The notes under the pieces were generated by a model. The model saw nothing but the letters and a program-made list of their open reading frames with translations, ran no database searches and had not been told where the DNA came from. This document shows, piece after piece, positions 37,287-47,662 of a stretch of DNA of 64,000 nucleotides; within the stretch, counting starts at the first letter, position 1; each line of letters opens with the position of its first letter. A program made the position numbers and the translations under genes. The stretch lies in NCBI RefSeq assembly GCF_003598715.1, contig NZ_QZFU01000016.1:310001-374000 (forward strand). The letters run 5' to 3'. The DNA comes from Nocardia panacis. GTDB lineage: Bacteria; Actinomycetota; Actinomycetes; Mycobacteriales; Mycobacteriaceae.

Positions 37287-39383
37287 CTACCAGCCGGGAT
37301 TACCGCGCACCGGCAGGTTGACGAAACTCGGGCGGGCCGGGTCGAGTTGCAGGTGCTGCGGGCGCAGACCGGTGTCGAGCAGCAGTGGGAGGACGGGCAG
37401 GCCCTTCGGGAAGTTGCCCGCGTAGACGTCCACGCGCAGCCGGTGGCCGGGTCGCAGCACCGCCTCGGTGGCGGGCAACGCGATATCCAGCGTGGTCGCC
37501 TCCCCCGGCACGGTCGGCTCGCGCCGGTCCAATGAGGTGAACGCGCGCGGATCGGTGTAATCGCCACTGGCGGAGCGAGAACTGTTGGCCTCGTCGACCT
37601 GCCGCAGCGAGGCCATCAACTGCCCGGAGGACAGCACACTCGAACGCCCGTCCGGCGCGACATCGTTCACGGTGACGACCCAGTAGCCGTCGGCCGCGTC
37701 CTGAACGGTATTGAGCCGCACCGCGATCGGACCCGACAGGTCGGTCGCCTCGGCGACCGGTTCGCTGGTGAAGGTCAGTCCGTTGAGTTCCTCGACGCGG
37801 GAATCCTTGGCGCAGCCGTCGATGATCGACAGCGCGCCCGCGCTGCCCTGCGCGGCGTCATTGGAGCACAGGCTGGTCAGCCCCGGTGCGACGGTGAGCC
37901 GCGCGTCCTCGGAAGTGGCCGTGCCGCTGAGGGTTCCGTCGTAGCCGCTGTTGGCGGTGCCGCTGCGGGCGGCGGACAGGTACATCCTGCGGTACTCGGC
38001 CGCGTCGGCGCCGGTGGCCGAGGGTCCGAAACCGCCGCTGGTCACCCAGCCGCCGCCCTGCTGCCGCAAGGTCACCGGACCGAATCGGTCGATCCCGTTG
38101 TCGATGTCTTTGAGCCACTTGTCGAACCAGGCCCGCTGCAATACATCCAGCCGCGGCGGCAGGCCGGGTTTGCCGTATTCATTGCCCGAATTCACGTGGT
38201 AGGTATTGCCCATCAGCAGTTGCTTCTGCCCTGCGGGCAGCGGAATCTCGTTGTAGATCTTGGATTCCGAATAGGTGAACAGATCGTGCCAGCCGCCGGT
38301 GACGAAGGTGGGCACCTGGATTCGGCTCGGCTCACCGAACCAGGCCTGACGCGGCGCGGATCCGTCGGTGAGCAGTTCCTTGGCGCGCGTGTCGAGATCG
38401 TCCACCTTGGTGGCGGTGTAGACGTTGAGCAGCACGTCCATGAAGGTCAAGGGATCTCGGGCGCGGTCGGCCAGCCAGCGGGTGTCGAGGCGTCCGTCGA
38501 GCGCGGCGGCCAGATCGGGAATCAGCTTGAGCCCGTTGATCGCGGTGAGCCACAGCGGAATGAAATTGAATCCGAAACCGCCACCGGGGGCGAGTACATC
38601 GTCCACCAGATCGCTGCCCGGCACCACCGGGAAGATGGCGCGCAGCGCGGGCGGGCGCTCGGCCGCGACCTGCACCTGATTGATCCCCGAATAGGAGATG
38701 CCGTTCATGCCGATGCGACCGTTGGACCACGGTTGCCGAGCGGCCCAGTCGATCACCTCGACGGTGTCGCGCTGCTCGCGTTGGCGCAACATATCCCAAA
38801 CCCCTTGGGAGAAACCGGTTCCGCGCACATCGACGACGACCTGGGTGTAGCCGCTGCGAATCAGTTGCCGGTCCACGGTGAAGTTGCGCAGTTCGCCGCC
38901 GCCGAATGCCTTGGTCATATCGGTGACGCCGGACAGCGGGGTGTCGCTGAAGTCGATCTGTCGGAAGAACTCGAGCAGCGCGTCGGAGAGTCCCGGAATG
39001 GACTGCGCGTGATCGGCGAGGTTGGAGACGAGCTTGGTGTAGGGCGTCAGATTGACGACGGTGGGTGTCGGCGTATCGATCGGGCGGCCCGAATCGTCCG
39101 CTGGGTGATAGACATTGCCCTTCAGAACGGTGCCGTCGCTCATCGTGATCGGGACATCCCAGTCAATGAACACTCGCGGATACTGTTGCGGCCCATCGTG
39201 GGTCGCGGTCCAAGCGGCCCCGGCGGCGCCTCCATCGGGGCCGGTCGAGATCGGGACTGCGGAATCCGGGGTGGGGGCCGCCGGATCCGAGAGGGCGGGG
39301 GCCGCCGAGGCTCCGGAGGCGAGGAAGGGGACGAGCACCGCGGCGACGACGGTCGCCACGGTGGCCCGCAACGCGTACTTCAT
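37287..39383 (-). CDS. Secreted CocE/NonD-type hydrolase (X-Pro dipeptidyl-peptidase, S15 family)
   Basis: 698 residues from ATG 39383 (GAGGTGG ten bases upstream). Signal peptide residues 1-28 (VATVVAAVLVPFLASGASA). The alpha/beta-hydrolase domain has the nucleophile in IGMNGISYSGINQV (Ser) and VVDVRGTGFSQG; a C-terminal jelly-roll domain of the PepX_C type begins about residue 480. Hydrolyses an ester or peptide outside the cell; the substrate is unknown. Part of the insertion between gpmA and senX3. Confidence 0.88.
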   Translation of the reverse strand: MKYALRATVATVVAAVLVPFLASGASAAPALSDPAAPTPDSAVPISTGPDGGAAGAAWTATHDGPQQYPRVFIDWDVPITMSDGTVLKGNVYHPADDSGRPIDTPTPTVVNLTPYTKLVSNLADHAQSIPGLSDALLEFFRQIDFSDTPLSGVTDMTKAFGGGELRNFTVDRQLIRSGYTQVVVDVRGTGFSQGVWDMLRQREQRDTVEVIDWAARQPWSNGRIGMNGISYSGINQVQVAAERPPALRAIFPVVPGSDLVDDVLAPGGGFGFNFIPLWLTAINGLKLIPDLAAALDGRLDTRWLADRARDPLTFMDVLLNVYTATKVDDLDTRAKELLTDGSAPRQAWFGEPSRIQVPTFVTGGWHDLFTYSESKIYNEIPLPAGQKQLLMGNTYHVNSGNEYGKPGLPPRLDVLQRAWFDKWLKDIDNGIDRFGPVTLRQQGGGWVTSGGFGPSATGADAAEYRRMYLSAARSGTANSGYDGTLSGTATSEDARLTVAPGLTSLCSNDAAQGSAGALSIIDGCAKDSRVEELNGLTFTSEPVAEATDLSGPIAVRLNTVQDAADGYWVVTVNDVAPDGRSSVLSSGQLMASLRQVDEANSSRSASGDYTDPRAFTSLDRREPTVPGEATTLDIALPATEAVLRPGHRLRVDVYAGNFPKGLPVLPLLLDTGLRPQHLQLDPARPSFVNLPVRGNPGW

Positions 39384-39479
39384 CGGACGTGATCCACCTC
39401 TCGTACTGGTCGGACGTCCGAAAGCTAACATACTTACCTGTCGGTAAGAAACCCGAGTAACATCAACGCATTCGGCCGG

Positions 39480-40199
39480 TCAGAAGGGTTTGAAACCCGA
39501 ACCCGGACCGCCCGCCCGATCGATATCCCCCAGGACCAGCGCCATCGTGGTCGACAACTCGGGCTGATGCAGCAGATCCCCGCCGCCCTTGCACAGCGGC
39601 AGCGGCACCGTCACCGGCCCCGCCTTGAAATCCGATCCGGCCACCACCATCCCGACCAACCGATCCCCGGCCAACACAGGCGCGCCGGAATCACCGTGAT
39701 TGGCGCAGACCTGACTGCGGAACCAGGCCCGCTTGGTCTCCCACGCGACACCGCAGGTGAAACCGGTGGTGCGGCCGTTCTTGCAGACCGTATCGCCGAC
39801 CTTCGGCGGCTCGCCGACCCCGTTGATCACCGACTGCGCAACCTGCCGGGTCGGCGTCACCCGCGCCGGATCGAATCTGACGACGGCCCAGTCATTCTCG
39901 GCCGATTTGGCCGCCACCACACCCAATGTGCCCGACTTCGGCGAATATTCGGCCGCCACCCGCATACCGACCTCACCGCAGTGGCCCGCGGTCAGCCCGA
40001 CCAGCGTATTCGTCTTGTCGAAACCGATTGCGGTGAGCGTGCATTCGCTGACCGTGTCCGGCTCGGAGGTCTCGATGAACAGACCGGAGCCACCGCCGAG
40101 CACGGCGGGACCATCCACCGCCGCCGCCGGACCCGCGCCCAGTGCCGGGGCGGCCGCGAGCAGCGCCGTCGCCGCGAGCCATCGACCGAGCCGAGCCAT
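39480..40199 (-). CDS. Secreted trypsin-like serine protease (S1 family)
   Basis: 239 residues from ATG 40199. Signal peptide ends near GAGPAAAVDG. The triad is visible: His in LVGLTAGHCGEV, Asp in AENDWAVVRFDP and Ser in NHGDSGAPVLAG. Six Cys in the mature part suggest disulfides typical of actinobacterial chymotrypsin-like proteases. Upstream GGTGG acts as the ribosome-binding site. Extracellular peptidase of unknown target. Confidence 0.88.
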   Translation of the reverse strand: MARLGRWLAATALLAAAPALGAGPAAAVDGPAVLGGGSGLFIETSEPDTVSECTLTAIGFDKTNTLVGLTAGHCGEVGMRVAAEYSPKSGTLGVVAAKSAENDWAVVRFDPARVTPTRQVAQSVINGVGEPPKVGDTVCKNGRTTGFTCGVAWETKRAWFRSQVCANHGDSGAPVLAGDRLVGMVVAGSDFKAGPVTVPLPLCKGGGDLLHQPELSTTMALVLGDIDRAGGPGSGFKPF

Positions 40200-40475
40200 C
40201 ACTGCCACCACGCACACTCTTTTCGCTCACCCGGACCCGCCGGAGCGTACGAGCAGGCCCCGCACCGCGTACCCCCGGCGCGGCGGACCGAAATCCCCCC
40301 TGGCAGAAAGCATCTCAACGGCCGAACAAGCTCATCGACGCTGGCGAGGGTACCAAGCCGGACCGAATGGCGGCCAGTCACCGACGAAGACCGTGAGCAG
40401 GTCGTGACACAACACCCCGAACACGACACTGCGCCGCAACCGGAGCGGCTGCGGCGCAGTGGATTTCGCGGCGGG
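40200..40475. other. Intergenic region between gpmA and the protease gene
   Basis: 276 bp between the gpmA stop and the protease start, both on the minus strand. No credible frame, strong hairpin or repeat was seen; it should carry the protease promoter. Confidence 0.4.
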
Positions 40476-41225
40476 CTACGATCGGCCGCCCTGATTGGCG
40501 ACGGCGGCCGCGCCCGCGGCGGCAGCCGCCGGATCCAGATACTCCGCCGCACGCACCGGACGCAGATTCTCGTCCAGTTCGTAGCGCAGCGGGATGCCGG
40601 TGGGGATATTCACACCCGCGATATCGGCATCGGAGATACCGTCCAGATGCTTGACCAGCGCGCGCAGCGAATTGCCGTGCGCGGCGACCAGCACCGTCTT
40701 GCCCGCGCGCAACTCCGCGGAGATGGTCGACTCCCAGTACGGGACCATCCGATCGACCACATCGAGCAGGCACTCGGTCTTGGGCACCTCGATACCCGCG
40801 TAGCGCGGGTCGCCGGTCTGGCTGTACTCGTCGGCGGCGTCGATGGGCGGCGGCGGGGTGTCGTAGCTGCGCCGCCACAGCATGAACTGCTCATCGCCGT
40901 ACTCGTCGCGGATCTGGGCCTTGTTCTTGCCCTGCAGCGCACCGTAGTGCCGCTCGTTGAGCCGCCAATCCCGCACCACCGGAATCCAGTGCCGGTCGGC
41001 GGCGTCCAGGGCGATATTGGCGGTGCTGATCGCGCGGCGCAGCAGCGAGGTGTAGACGATATCGGGCAGCACACCGTGCTCGGCCAGCAGTTCCCCGGCG
41101 CGTTTGCCCTCGGCGATGCCCTTGTCGGTCAGATGGACATCCACCCAGCCGGTGAACAGGTTCAGCGCGTTCCATTCGCTCTCGCCGTGGCGCAGCAGCA
41201 CGAGGGTGTACGTCATATGCGCCAT
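40476..41225 (-). CDS. gpmA: 2,3-bisphosphoglycerate-dependent phosphoglycerate mutase
   Basis: 249 residues from ATG 41225 (ATG 41216 possible). Phosphohistidine motif [12 protein letters not shown], then [34 protein letters not shown] and the second His in [11 protein letters not shown]. Interconverts 3- and 2-phosphoglycerate in glycolysis. C-terminal Ala-rich tail. Last gene of the mshA-ybjN-ROK-gpmA series; in M. tuberculosis gpm1 lies directly before senX3, here 4.9 kb away. Confidence 0.95.
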   Translation of the reverse strand: MAHMTYTLVLLRHGESEWNALNLFTGWVDVHLTDKGIAEGKRAGELLAEHGVLPDIVYTSLLRRAISTANIALDAADRHWIPVVRDWRLNERHYGALQGKNKAQIRDEYGDEQFMLWRRSYDTPPPPIDAADEYSQTGDPRYAGIEVPKTECLLDVVDRMVPYWESTISAELRAGKTVLVAAHGNSLRALVKHLDGISDADIAGVNIPTGIPLRYELDENLRPVRAAEYLDPAAAAAGAAAVANQGGRS

Positions 41226-41287
41226 TGTTGCAGGTCCGCTCGACGCGGGTGGCATCGGCGAGGTGGGAGGTCCCTCCGGCGATGGGC

Positions 41288-42172
41288 TCAGTCCGCCATC
41301 TCCGCGAGCACCCCCGCGCCGACGAGGGTGGCCCCGTTGGTGATTCGGGACCGCACCACCCGCAGTCGATCGAGGAAGCGCAACCGGGCGTGCTTGGTCA
41401 CGGCCGCACGCAACGGTGTCCACAGTGGTTCGCCGGACTGCGCGAAACCGCCGCCGACCACCACCACCTCGACATCCAGCAGGGCCGCGGCCGAGGCAAT
41501 GGCCTGACCGAGCGCGGTGCCCGCGCGATCCAGGGCGGCCAGCGCGATCGCATCACCGTCGCGGGCCGAAGCCGCCAAATCCTCCCCCGTCCTTCCGGAC
41601 CAACCCTGCTCCCGCGCCCAGCGCGCCGAGGACATGCCGCTCGCCACCGCCTCCACGCAGCCGACCCCGCCGCAGCCGCACGGCGCCGCCCAGCCGGGCA
41701 CCACGATATGACCGACATGCCCGGCATTCCCGGTGCGGCCCAGCGCGACTCGACCGTCGAGCACCACACCGCCGCCGATTCCGGAGGAGACGGTCATGGC
41801 CAGCCCGTCGGGCACACCGCGCAGCGCGCCCGACCGGTGTTCGGCCAGCGCCAGGCAGGCGCCGTCGATCGCCAACCGGACGCGGGCCACCGGGAACAGG
41901 TCCTGCACGGCGGCGACCAGTGCGAACCCGTCACACCACTCCGGGATGTTCAGCGGCATGATCACCCCGCGCGGCACATCGACCGGCCCCGCCGCACCGA
42001 TGCCCACCGCGTCGACCCGCCGGGTGTCCGCCACCGCGCGCAGCAGGTCACGACACGCGGCCCACACATTCGCGCTCGGCACGGCGACCTGCCGCACTTC
42101 TCGCACCCGGCCTGCGCGCACCACCCCCGCCGCGAATTTGCTCGCACCGATATCGAGCGCGATCACCGTCAT
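41288..42172 (-). CDS. ROK family sugar kinase/regulator
   Basis: 294 residues. ATPase phosphate loop [15 protein letters not shown], the ROK signature with zinc Cys [16 protein letters not shown], and [11 protein letters not shown]; no N-terminal HTH, so a kinase (glucokinase-like) rather than a repressor is favoured. It follows the YbjN gene by 11 bp. The mycobacterial gene at this site (Rv0485) is annotated as a ROK regulator, so the function may differ. Confidence 0.88.
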   Translation of the reverse strand: MTVIALDIGASKFAAGVVRAGRVREVRQVAVPSANVWAACRDLLRAVADTRRVDAVGIGAAGPVDVPRGVIMPLNIPEWCDGFALVAAVQDLFPVARVRLAIDGACLALAEHRSGALRGVPDGLAMTVSSGIGGGVVLDGRVALGRTGNAGHVGHIVVPGWAAPCGCGGVGCVEAVASGMSSARWAREQGWSGRTGEDLAASARDGDAIALAALDRAGTALGQAIASAAALLDVEVVVVGGGFAQSGEPLWTPLRAAVTKHARLRFLDRLRVVRSRITNGATLVGAGVLAEMAD

Positions 42173-42183
42173 CGCGCCTGCGC

Positions 42184-42675
42184 TCAGGGCTGGTCGGATT
42201 CGATGAGATGCGCGAAGGCCCGCAGGTTCTTCAGCGATTCACCGCGCTCGACCCGCCACCGCCATTCCTTGCGAATGGATTCGGCGAAGCCCAGTTCCAG
42301 CAGCACATTGAAATCGGCGTCGACCGCCTCGAGCACCTGACCGAAGACCCGATCCAATTCGTCAGGTGTGACGGCATGCGCGGCGATCCGGCCGACCAGG
42401 TAGATATCGCCCACCCGGTCCAGGGTGTAGGCGACGCCGTAGAGGCGGCGGTTGCGGCGCAGCAGGAATTTGTAGACGCCCTCGAAGTTCTCGTCGGGTC
42501 GGCGGCAGACGAAGGATTCCACCCGCACGCTGTGCTTGCGCGCGGTGAGCATGACGGTGGTCTCGAGTTTGCGCTCACCCGGCAGGACGACCACGAAGGT
42601 CTCTTCGCTCGGGTGGGTGTACTCGATCTCCCGCGCGCGCAGGGTCTCCTCGATGACTCCGATCATCGCGCTCAC
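42184..42675 (-). CDS. YbjN domain-containing protein
   Basis: 163 residues from GTG 42675, which overlaps the mshA stop (GTGA). Alpha/beta fold of the YbjN family, related to type III secretion chaperones: a central strand [20 protein letters not shown] and [14 protein letters not shown] are conserved. Found next to mshA across mycolic-acid bacteria (Rv0487). Function not established; the coupling suggests a link to mycothiol synthesis. Confidence 0.88.
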   Translation of the reverse strand: MSAMIGVIEETLRAREIEYTHPSEETFVVVLPGERKLETTVMLTARKHSVRVESFVCRRPDENFEGVYKFLLRRNRRLYGVAYTLDRVGDIYLVGRIAAHAVTPDELDRVFGQVLEAVDADFNVLLELGFAESIRKEWRWRVERGESLKNLRAFAHLIESDQP

Positions 42676-44057
42676 TGCCGCACTCCCGTCCTGCGCCGCC
42701 ACAGCGCCCGCGACCTGGCCTGACCGCCTTCGCCGAGCGCGCGCTCCAGGCTAACCCGCTCCCCGAGCGCACGGGACAGGTCGTGATCGACGCGGTAACT
42801 GTCGATGGCCGCCGAATAGCTCGCCAGCAGGCCGTCGGCGGTGTGCGCCCAGGAGAAATTGGCGGCGTGGGCCTCGGCGCGGCGACCCATGCGGCGCAGG
42901 CGTTCCGGATCGGCGAACAGGTAGGTCAGCGCGTCGGCCCAATCGGGGATGCGGTGGCCGGGGACCAGCAGACCGGATTCGCCGTCGCGTACGGCGGTGC
43001 CGAGTCCACCGACGTCAGCGGCCAGGACCGGGGTGCCGCTGGCCTGCGCCTCGATGGCGACCAGACCGAAGGATTCGTTGTAGCTGGGCACCGCGACCAG
43101 GTCGGCGGCGCGATACACCTGGACCAGCCGGTCCGGCGGCTGCGGCGGCAGGAACGTGACGCTGTCGGCGATGCCGAGCGCGCGCGCCAGTTCGATCAGC
43201 GCGTCGGGCCGCTCCAGTCCGGTGCCGGACGGTCCGCCGACGATCAGCACCCGCAAAGCTCCCGGATCCCGACGCAGCACCTCCGCCGCCGCGGCGACCA
43301 GCACGTCGGGGGCCTTCAGCGGCTGGATGCGGCCGACGAAGGCGACGATCTTCTCGTGCACCGGAAGACCCAATTCGGCTCGCGCGGCGGCCTTGGCACC
43401 GGGGGAATACCGGGTGAGGTCGGCGCCGGGCGGCACGATATCGATGCGGCCGGGCGCGGCGGCGTACAGGTCGACCAGTTGCGCGGCCTCGTCGGCGGTA
43501 TTGGCGACGAGCCGATCGGACTGCTCGATGACCTGCTTCTCGCCGATCTCGCGGGTCTTCGGCTCCGGCAGGTCGCCCGCCGCCAGCGCGGCGTTCTTCA
43601 CCGCGGCCAGTGTGTGCGCGGTGTGCACCAGCGGCACCCGCCAGCGCTCCTTGGCCAGCCAGCCGACCTGACCCGAGAGCCAATAGTGCGAATGAATGAG
43701 GTCGTAGTAGCCGGGCTGCTGCCTGGCCTCCTCGCGCAGGACTTCGGCGGCGAACGGGCACAGCTGGGTGGGCAGATCGTATTTGTCCAGCCCCTCGAAC
43801 GGGCCTGCGACCACATTGCGCACCAGGACGCCGGGCGCGGCCTGCTGGACCGGCGGGAGGTGCGAGGAGGTGGCGCGGGTGAAGATCTCCACCTCGGTGC
43901 CGCGTGCCGCCAGTTGCCGGGCGGTTTGCAGCACGTAGACGTTCATGCCGCCCGCATCGCCGGTGCCGGGTTGCGCCAGCGGTGAGGTGTGCACCGACAA
44001 CACGGCGATCCGACGGGGCCGTACGTCCGGGCGTTGACTCACATATCCATAGTGCAC
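42672..44057 (-). CDS. mshA: D-inositol-3-phosphate glycosyltransferase
   Basis: 461 residues from GTG 44057 (GTG 44042 possible). GT-B glycosyltransferase family 4: the N-terminal [12 protein letters not shown] motif, [23 protein letters not shown] and [18 protein letters not shown]. It transfers GlcNAc from UDP-GlcNAc to inositol-3-phosphate, the first step of mycothiol synthesis. First gene of the mshA-ybjN-ROK-gpmA series. Confidence 0.95.
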   Translation of the reverse strand: MHYGYVSQRPDVRPRRIAVLSVHTSPLAQPGTGDAGGMNVYVLQTARQLAARGTEVEIFTRATSSHLPPVQQAAPGVLVRNVVAGPFEGLDKYDLPTQLCPFAAEVLREEARQQPGYYDLIHSHYWLSGQVGWLAKERWRVPLVHTAHTLAAVKNAALAAGDLPEPKTREIGEKQVIEQSDRLVANTADEAAQLVDLYAAAPGRIDIVPPGADLTRYSPGAKAAARAELGLPVHEKIVAFVGRIQPLKAPDVLVAAAAEVLRRDPGALRVLIVGGPSGTGLERPDALIELARALGIADSVTFLPPQPPDRLVQVYRAADLVAVPSYNESFGLVAIEAQASGTPVLAADVGGLGTAVRDGESGLLVPGHRIPDWADALTYLFADPERLRRMGRRAEAHAANFSWAHTADGLLASYSAAIDSYRVDHDLSRALGERVSLERALGEGGQARSRALWRRRTGVRQ

Positions 44058-44164
44058 GGTGGATCGACGGACTCAGGCACTCCTACCGTCGGCAGTGACA
44101 GCCATCACAGCACTGTGGTGAGTGCGCTCACGCCCGATAACGCAAGAGTTTTACCGCCGTCGAG

Positions 44165-44986
44165 TCAAAGTCGTTCGACGAATCCGCTCACCTCGGCCAC
44201 GAAACGCGCTCGATCCTCCAGGAACAGGCCGTGCTGCGCACCCTCCCAGAACGAGGCGTGCGCGTGCGGCGCGGTTTCCAGGATGTAGCGGGCGTTCTCG
44301 ATCGGGACCACCGGATCGGCCGTCCCGTGCAGCAGCAGCACCGGAATATCGAGGGCGCGCAGGGTTTCGGTGTTGTCGACGGTTCGGTAGAACAGTGCCT
44401 TGCGCACCGAAGGCGCGGTCGCCAGGCTGGCGCCGAACAGCCGCTGCGCGTCCACACCCCGGTCCGCACCGGGGCCGGTATTGGCATTGCCGAACGCACC
44501 GAAGGCGCGCACCGCGCGGCCCGCGCTCTCCTCGAATACACCCGGAATCGCCGCCTGCATGGCCGAACCGGTGGCCGCGCCCGGCACACCGCGGCCGATA
44601 TTGGCCATCGATCCGGAGTAGATGACGCCCGCTACCGCACCCGCGCCATAGGCGCTCAGGTAGTCCGAGAGCACGATCCCGCCGTAGGACCAGCCCAGCA
44701 GTACCGCACCCGAGGTGATGTCCTCGGCCGCCAGCACCGCCGCCACATCGGCGGCCCAGTTCTTCGGATCGTCGTAGCCCGTCTCGGGCGCGCCCGAATA
44801 GCCGTGCCCGCGCAGATCGACCGCGATCACCCGGAACCGCTCGGCCAGATCCTCGGCCGCACCGCCCCAGCAGCGCAGGTTCGCCGACCACCCGTGCAGC
44901 AGCACCAGCGGACGACCCGCGTCGGGTCCCGTCACCCGATAGACGATTGAGGTCCCGTCAGCGCTGATCGCTTCCCGTATAGCCAT
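44165..44986 (-). CDS. Alpha/beta hydrolase
   Basis: 273 residues. Oxyanion region LLHGWSANLRCWGG, nucleophile elbow LGWSYGGIVL (Ser), acid in LLLHGTADPVVP, His in GAQHGLFLE. Cytoplasmic, no signal peptide. Substrate unknown; similar to non-haem chloroperoxidase/esterase-type hydrolases. Read alone on the minus strand, diverging from the SDR gene by 89 bp. Confidence 0.88.
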   Translation of the reverse strand: MAIREAISADGTSIVYRVTGPDAGRPLVLLHGWSANLRCWGGAAEDLAERFRVIAVDLRGHGYSGAPETGYDDPKNWAADVAAVLAAEDITSGAVLLGWSYGGIVLSDYLSAYGAGAVAGVIYSGSMANIGRGVPGAATGSAMQAAIPGVFEESAGRAVRAFGAFGNANTGPGADRGVDAQRLFGASLATAPSVRKALFYRTVDNTETLRALDIPVLLLHGTADPVVPIENARYILETAPHAHASFWEGAQHGLFLEDRARFVAEVSGFVERL

Positions 44987-45075
44987 GACGCCCAGGCTAG
45001 CGATATCCGTGGCGGTCCTCGAGAGAAGAAGGCCACACCGCCGGGGTGGGGGCTTTGTCTTTAGGATTTGCCACT

Positions 45076-45810
45076 ATGAGCACTCGCACCGCCGTCGTCA
45101 CCGGAGCCAGTTCGGGTATCGGAGCAGCCACCGCCCGTACCCTCGCCGCACAGGGGTACCACGTGGTCGTCGGCGCCCGCAGACTCGACCGACTGCGCGC
45201 GCTGGCGGCCGAGATCGGCGGGACCGCACTGGAACTCGACGTCACCTCCGACGAATCGGTGCGCGCCTTCACCGAAGCCGTCCCGCAGGTGGACGTGCTG
45301 GTCAACAATGCGGGCGGCGCGAAGGGTATGGCCTCGGTGGCCGAATCCGACCTCGACGACTGGCGCTGGATGTGGGAGACGAATGTGCTCGGCACCCTGC
45401 GCATGACCAAGGCGCTGCTGCCCAAACTCGTCGACTCCGGCGACGGGCTCATCATCACCATCACCTCCATCGCCGCGCTCGTCCACTACGACAATGGCGC
45501 CGGCTATACCTCCGCCAAGCACGCGCAGGGCGTGCTGCACCGCACGCTGCGCGGGGAATTGCTCGGAAAGCCGGTGCGGCTCACCGAAATCGCGCCCGGC
45601 GCGGTGGAAACCGAATTCTCGCTGGTGCGTTTCGACGGTGACGCGGAACGGGCCGCCAAGGTGTACGAGGGCATCGACCCGTTGGTCGCGGGGGATATCG
45701 CCGAGATCGTCGGATTCGTGGCGAGCCGACCCGCGCACGTGAATCTGGATCAGATCATCGTCAAACCGCGCGATCAGGCGGGGGCCGGTCGTTTCGCGCG
45801 ACGTTCCTGA
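45076..45810 (+). CDS. Short-chain dehydrogenase/reductase
   Basis: 244 residues from ATG 45076 (AGGA upstream). Classical SDR: TAVVTGASSGIGAATA, VNNAGGAKGM, catalytic Ser in TITSIAAL and YTSAKHA (Tyr and Lys). Similar in layout to YdfG-like serine/3-hydroxy acid dehydrogenases. Corresponds to Rv0484c. Ends at a strong hairpin. Confidence 0.9.
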   Translation: MSTRTAVVTGASSGIGAATARTLAAQGYHVVVGARRLDRLRALAAEIGGTALELDVTSDESVRAFTEAVPQVDVLVNNAGGAKGMASVAESDLDDWRWMWETNVLGTLRMTKALLPKLVDSGDGLIITITSIAALVHYDNGAGYTSAKHAQGVLHRTLRGELLGKPVRLTEIAPGAVETEFSLVRFDGDAERAAKVYEGIDPLVAGDIAEIVGFVASRPAHVNLDQIIVKPRDQAGAGRFARRS

Positions 45811-45820
45811 ATTACGCGGC

Positions 45821-45846
45821 CGGACATTCGATTTCGCGAATGTCCG
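45821..45846 (+). terminator. Terminator of the SDR gene
   Basis: CGGACATTCG and CGAATGTCCG form a perfect 10-bp stem with a 6-base loop, 10 bp after the stop, followed by AACTTTCG. Confidence 0.7.
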
Positions 45847-45940
45847 AACTTTCGCGTATGTCGTGAATTAGACGTGCCGCGACGCAGCCGTTAGCCTCTG
45901 GTGTCCGAAACATTGGTACACCGGATTGGAGTCAGCGGAA

Positions 45941-46354
45941 ATGCTCAAGGGGTTCAAGGATTTCCTCATGCGCGGCAATGTCATCGACCTGGCGGTGGCC
46001 GTGGTCATGGGCACCGCGTTCACCGCCGTGGTCACCGCGGTGACGAAGGGGATCGTGAACCCGCTGCTCGCCGTGCTCGGCGGCAGCAATGAGCTGGGCC
46101 TGGGCTTCCAGCTCGTGGCCGACAAGCCCGCCACCTTCGTCGCGGTCGGCCCGATCATCACCGCGATCATCGATTTCGTCATGATCGCCGCGGTCCTCTA
46201 TTTCCTGCTCATCCTCCCGATGAAATCCCTCCAGAACCGCTTCGCCACCCCCAAGAAGTCCGAACCCACCCAAACCGAACTTCTCCTCGAAATCCGCGAC
46301 CTCCTCGCCGCCCGAGCCGAATCCACCGCCCCCGAAGCAAATTCACTCCGCTGA
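45941..46354 (+). CDS. mscL: Large-conductance mechanosensitive channel MscL
   Basis: 137 residues from ATG 45941. Two membrane helices, TM1 ~15-45 (NVIDLAVAVVMGTAFTAVVT) and TM2 ~73-97 (ITAIIDFVMIAAVLYFLLIL), with the short N-terminal helix MLKGFKDFLMRG and the C-terminal bundle helix QTELLLEIRDLL. Releases solutes on osmotic downshock. A perfect hairpin follows. Confidence 0.95.
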   Translation: MLKGFKDFLMRGNVIDLAVAVVMGTAFTAVVTAVTKGIVNPLLAVLGGSNELGLGFQLVADKPATFVAVGPIITAIIDFVMIAAVLYFLLILPMKSLQNRFATPKKSEPTQTELLLEIRDLLAARAESTAPEANSLR

Positions 46355-46366
46355 CGCGAAATCGAA

Positions 46367-46394
46367 AGCGGCCCGCGATATCTCGCGGGCCGCT
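46367..46394. terminator. Bidirectional terminator between mscL and the L,D-transpeptidase gene
   Basis: AGCGGCCCGCGA and its perfect 12-bp complement with a TATC loop, between convergent genes. Confidence 0.85.
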
Positions 46395-46413
46395 CACATT
46401 CGAATTCCGATTG

Positions 46414-47604
46414 TCACGAACCCGGCTTGGCGGTCAGGGCGGACATGGATTGCCAGGTGGGCCAGTCGATGGTCCAGTCGTAGAGGTCGCCGTCGGCGGC
46501 GGACATGGGGATGGAGGTGCCGGTCACCTCGACCGGATCGCCGTAGAGGGCGGTGGGGAAATAGGACTGGGCATCGGAGGGGGACAGGTTGATACAGCCG
46601 TTGGTGACATTGGCCGAACCCTGGGACGCCACCGATTCCGGATTGGCGTGGATGAACTCGCCGTTATTGGAGATGCGGACCGCCCACCGCTCGCGCACAT
46701 TGGTGTAGAAGGGCGGATTCGACATGAGGAAGTCCTCGTACTTCTCGGTCACCACGTGCACACCGGAGCGGGTCACATTGCGCGCCACATTGCCCTCGCC
46801 GTAGCTGACCGCGAAATCGAAGATGGTCTGCCCGTCGCGCACCACCTGCATGCGGTGGCTAGGCGCACTCGCCTTCACGATCTGGCTGCGGCCGATCCGG
46901 AAATCCGAGGTCAGATCGGTGTACCCGTAATTGCCGCCGCCCAGGTCCAGACCATAGAGTTTGGCCGCGACGTGCACGGTGGTGCCGGGCGCCCAGTATT
47001 CCTTGGGCTTCCAATGCAATCGGGAGCCGTTGTCGTCCGGGAACCAGGCCCACGCGCCCTCGGTGGGTGGTTCGGTGGTGACGGTGAGTGCCTTCTCGAC
47101 CGCGGCTTTGTTCGTCACCGACGCCTTGAATTGCAGAATGATCGGGGCCGCGATGCCGACCTCTTGATTGTCGGCGATATTGATGGTCGCGGGGACGGTG
47201 TTCTTCGGCGCGAGCGTCGTGAAACCGCCCTCGATCGGGATCGGCTTGTGATCGCTGCCGACGGCGGTGCCGCTCCAGGTGTAGCTCGCGTCGTAGCCCA
47301 GCGCCTCGGTGATCTTAAAGGTGCGGCGGTCCGACGAAAGCTCGCCCGTGACCTGCTTGCCCGCGGCATTGGTCAACGCGATCTGGTCGATGGTGCCGTC
47401 GGCGACCGATACCGAGGCAGGCGCGGCCGGATTCACGTTCTGCGCCTTGTCGGCCGGGGCCAGGGTGACCTTGGCGACCGGGGCCGCGGCGGCCGGGTTC
47501 TCCTTCTTGTCGCCCGCAGTGCCGCCACACCCCGCGACCAGGGCGATCACTGCGACAAGCGCGAACGAGGCGGCCGCTCTCCGGCCCGCTGGACGAATGC
47601 TCAC
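46414..47604 (-). CDS. L,D-transpeptidase lipoprotein (LdtMt5/LprQ-like)
   Basis: 396 residues from GTG 47604. Signal peptide with lipobox LVAGC. Two Ig-like domains (about residues 45-145 and 150-255, with the FTTLAPKN linker) precede the YkuD catalytic domain (~260-380). The active-site segment is [24 protein letters not shown]: the catalytic Cys is present, but the usual Ser-His before Gly-Cys is Thr-Asn. It cross-links peptidoglycan by 3-3 bonds outside the membrane. Downstream of murB. Corresponds to Rv0483. Confidence 0.9.
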   Translation of the reverse strand: MSIRPAGRRAAASFALVAVIALVAGCGGTAGDKKENPAAAAPVAKVTLAPADKAQNVNPAAPASVSVADGTIDQIALTNAAGKQVTGELSSDRRTFKITEALGYDASYTWSGTAVGSDHKPIPIEGGFTTLAPKNTVPATINIADNQEVGIAAPIILQFKASVTNKAAVEKALTVTTEPPTEGAWAWFPDDNGSRLHWKPKEYWAPGTTVHVAAKLYGLDLGGGNYGYTDLTSDFRIGRSQIVKASAPSHRMQVVRDGQTIFDFAVSYGEGNVARNVTRSGVHVVTEKYEDFLMSNPPFYTNVRERWAVRISNNGEFIHANPESVASQGSANVTNGCINLSPSDAQSYFPTALYGDPVEVTGTSIPMSAADGDLYDWTIDWPTWQSMSALTAKPGS

Positions 47605-47662
47605 TTTTTCGAATCTACGGGAGCGCGCCGCAGGGCCGTATCGCGCGAGCGCGCTCTCACCC

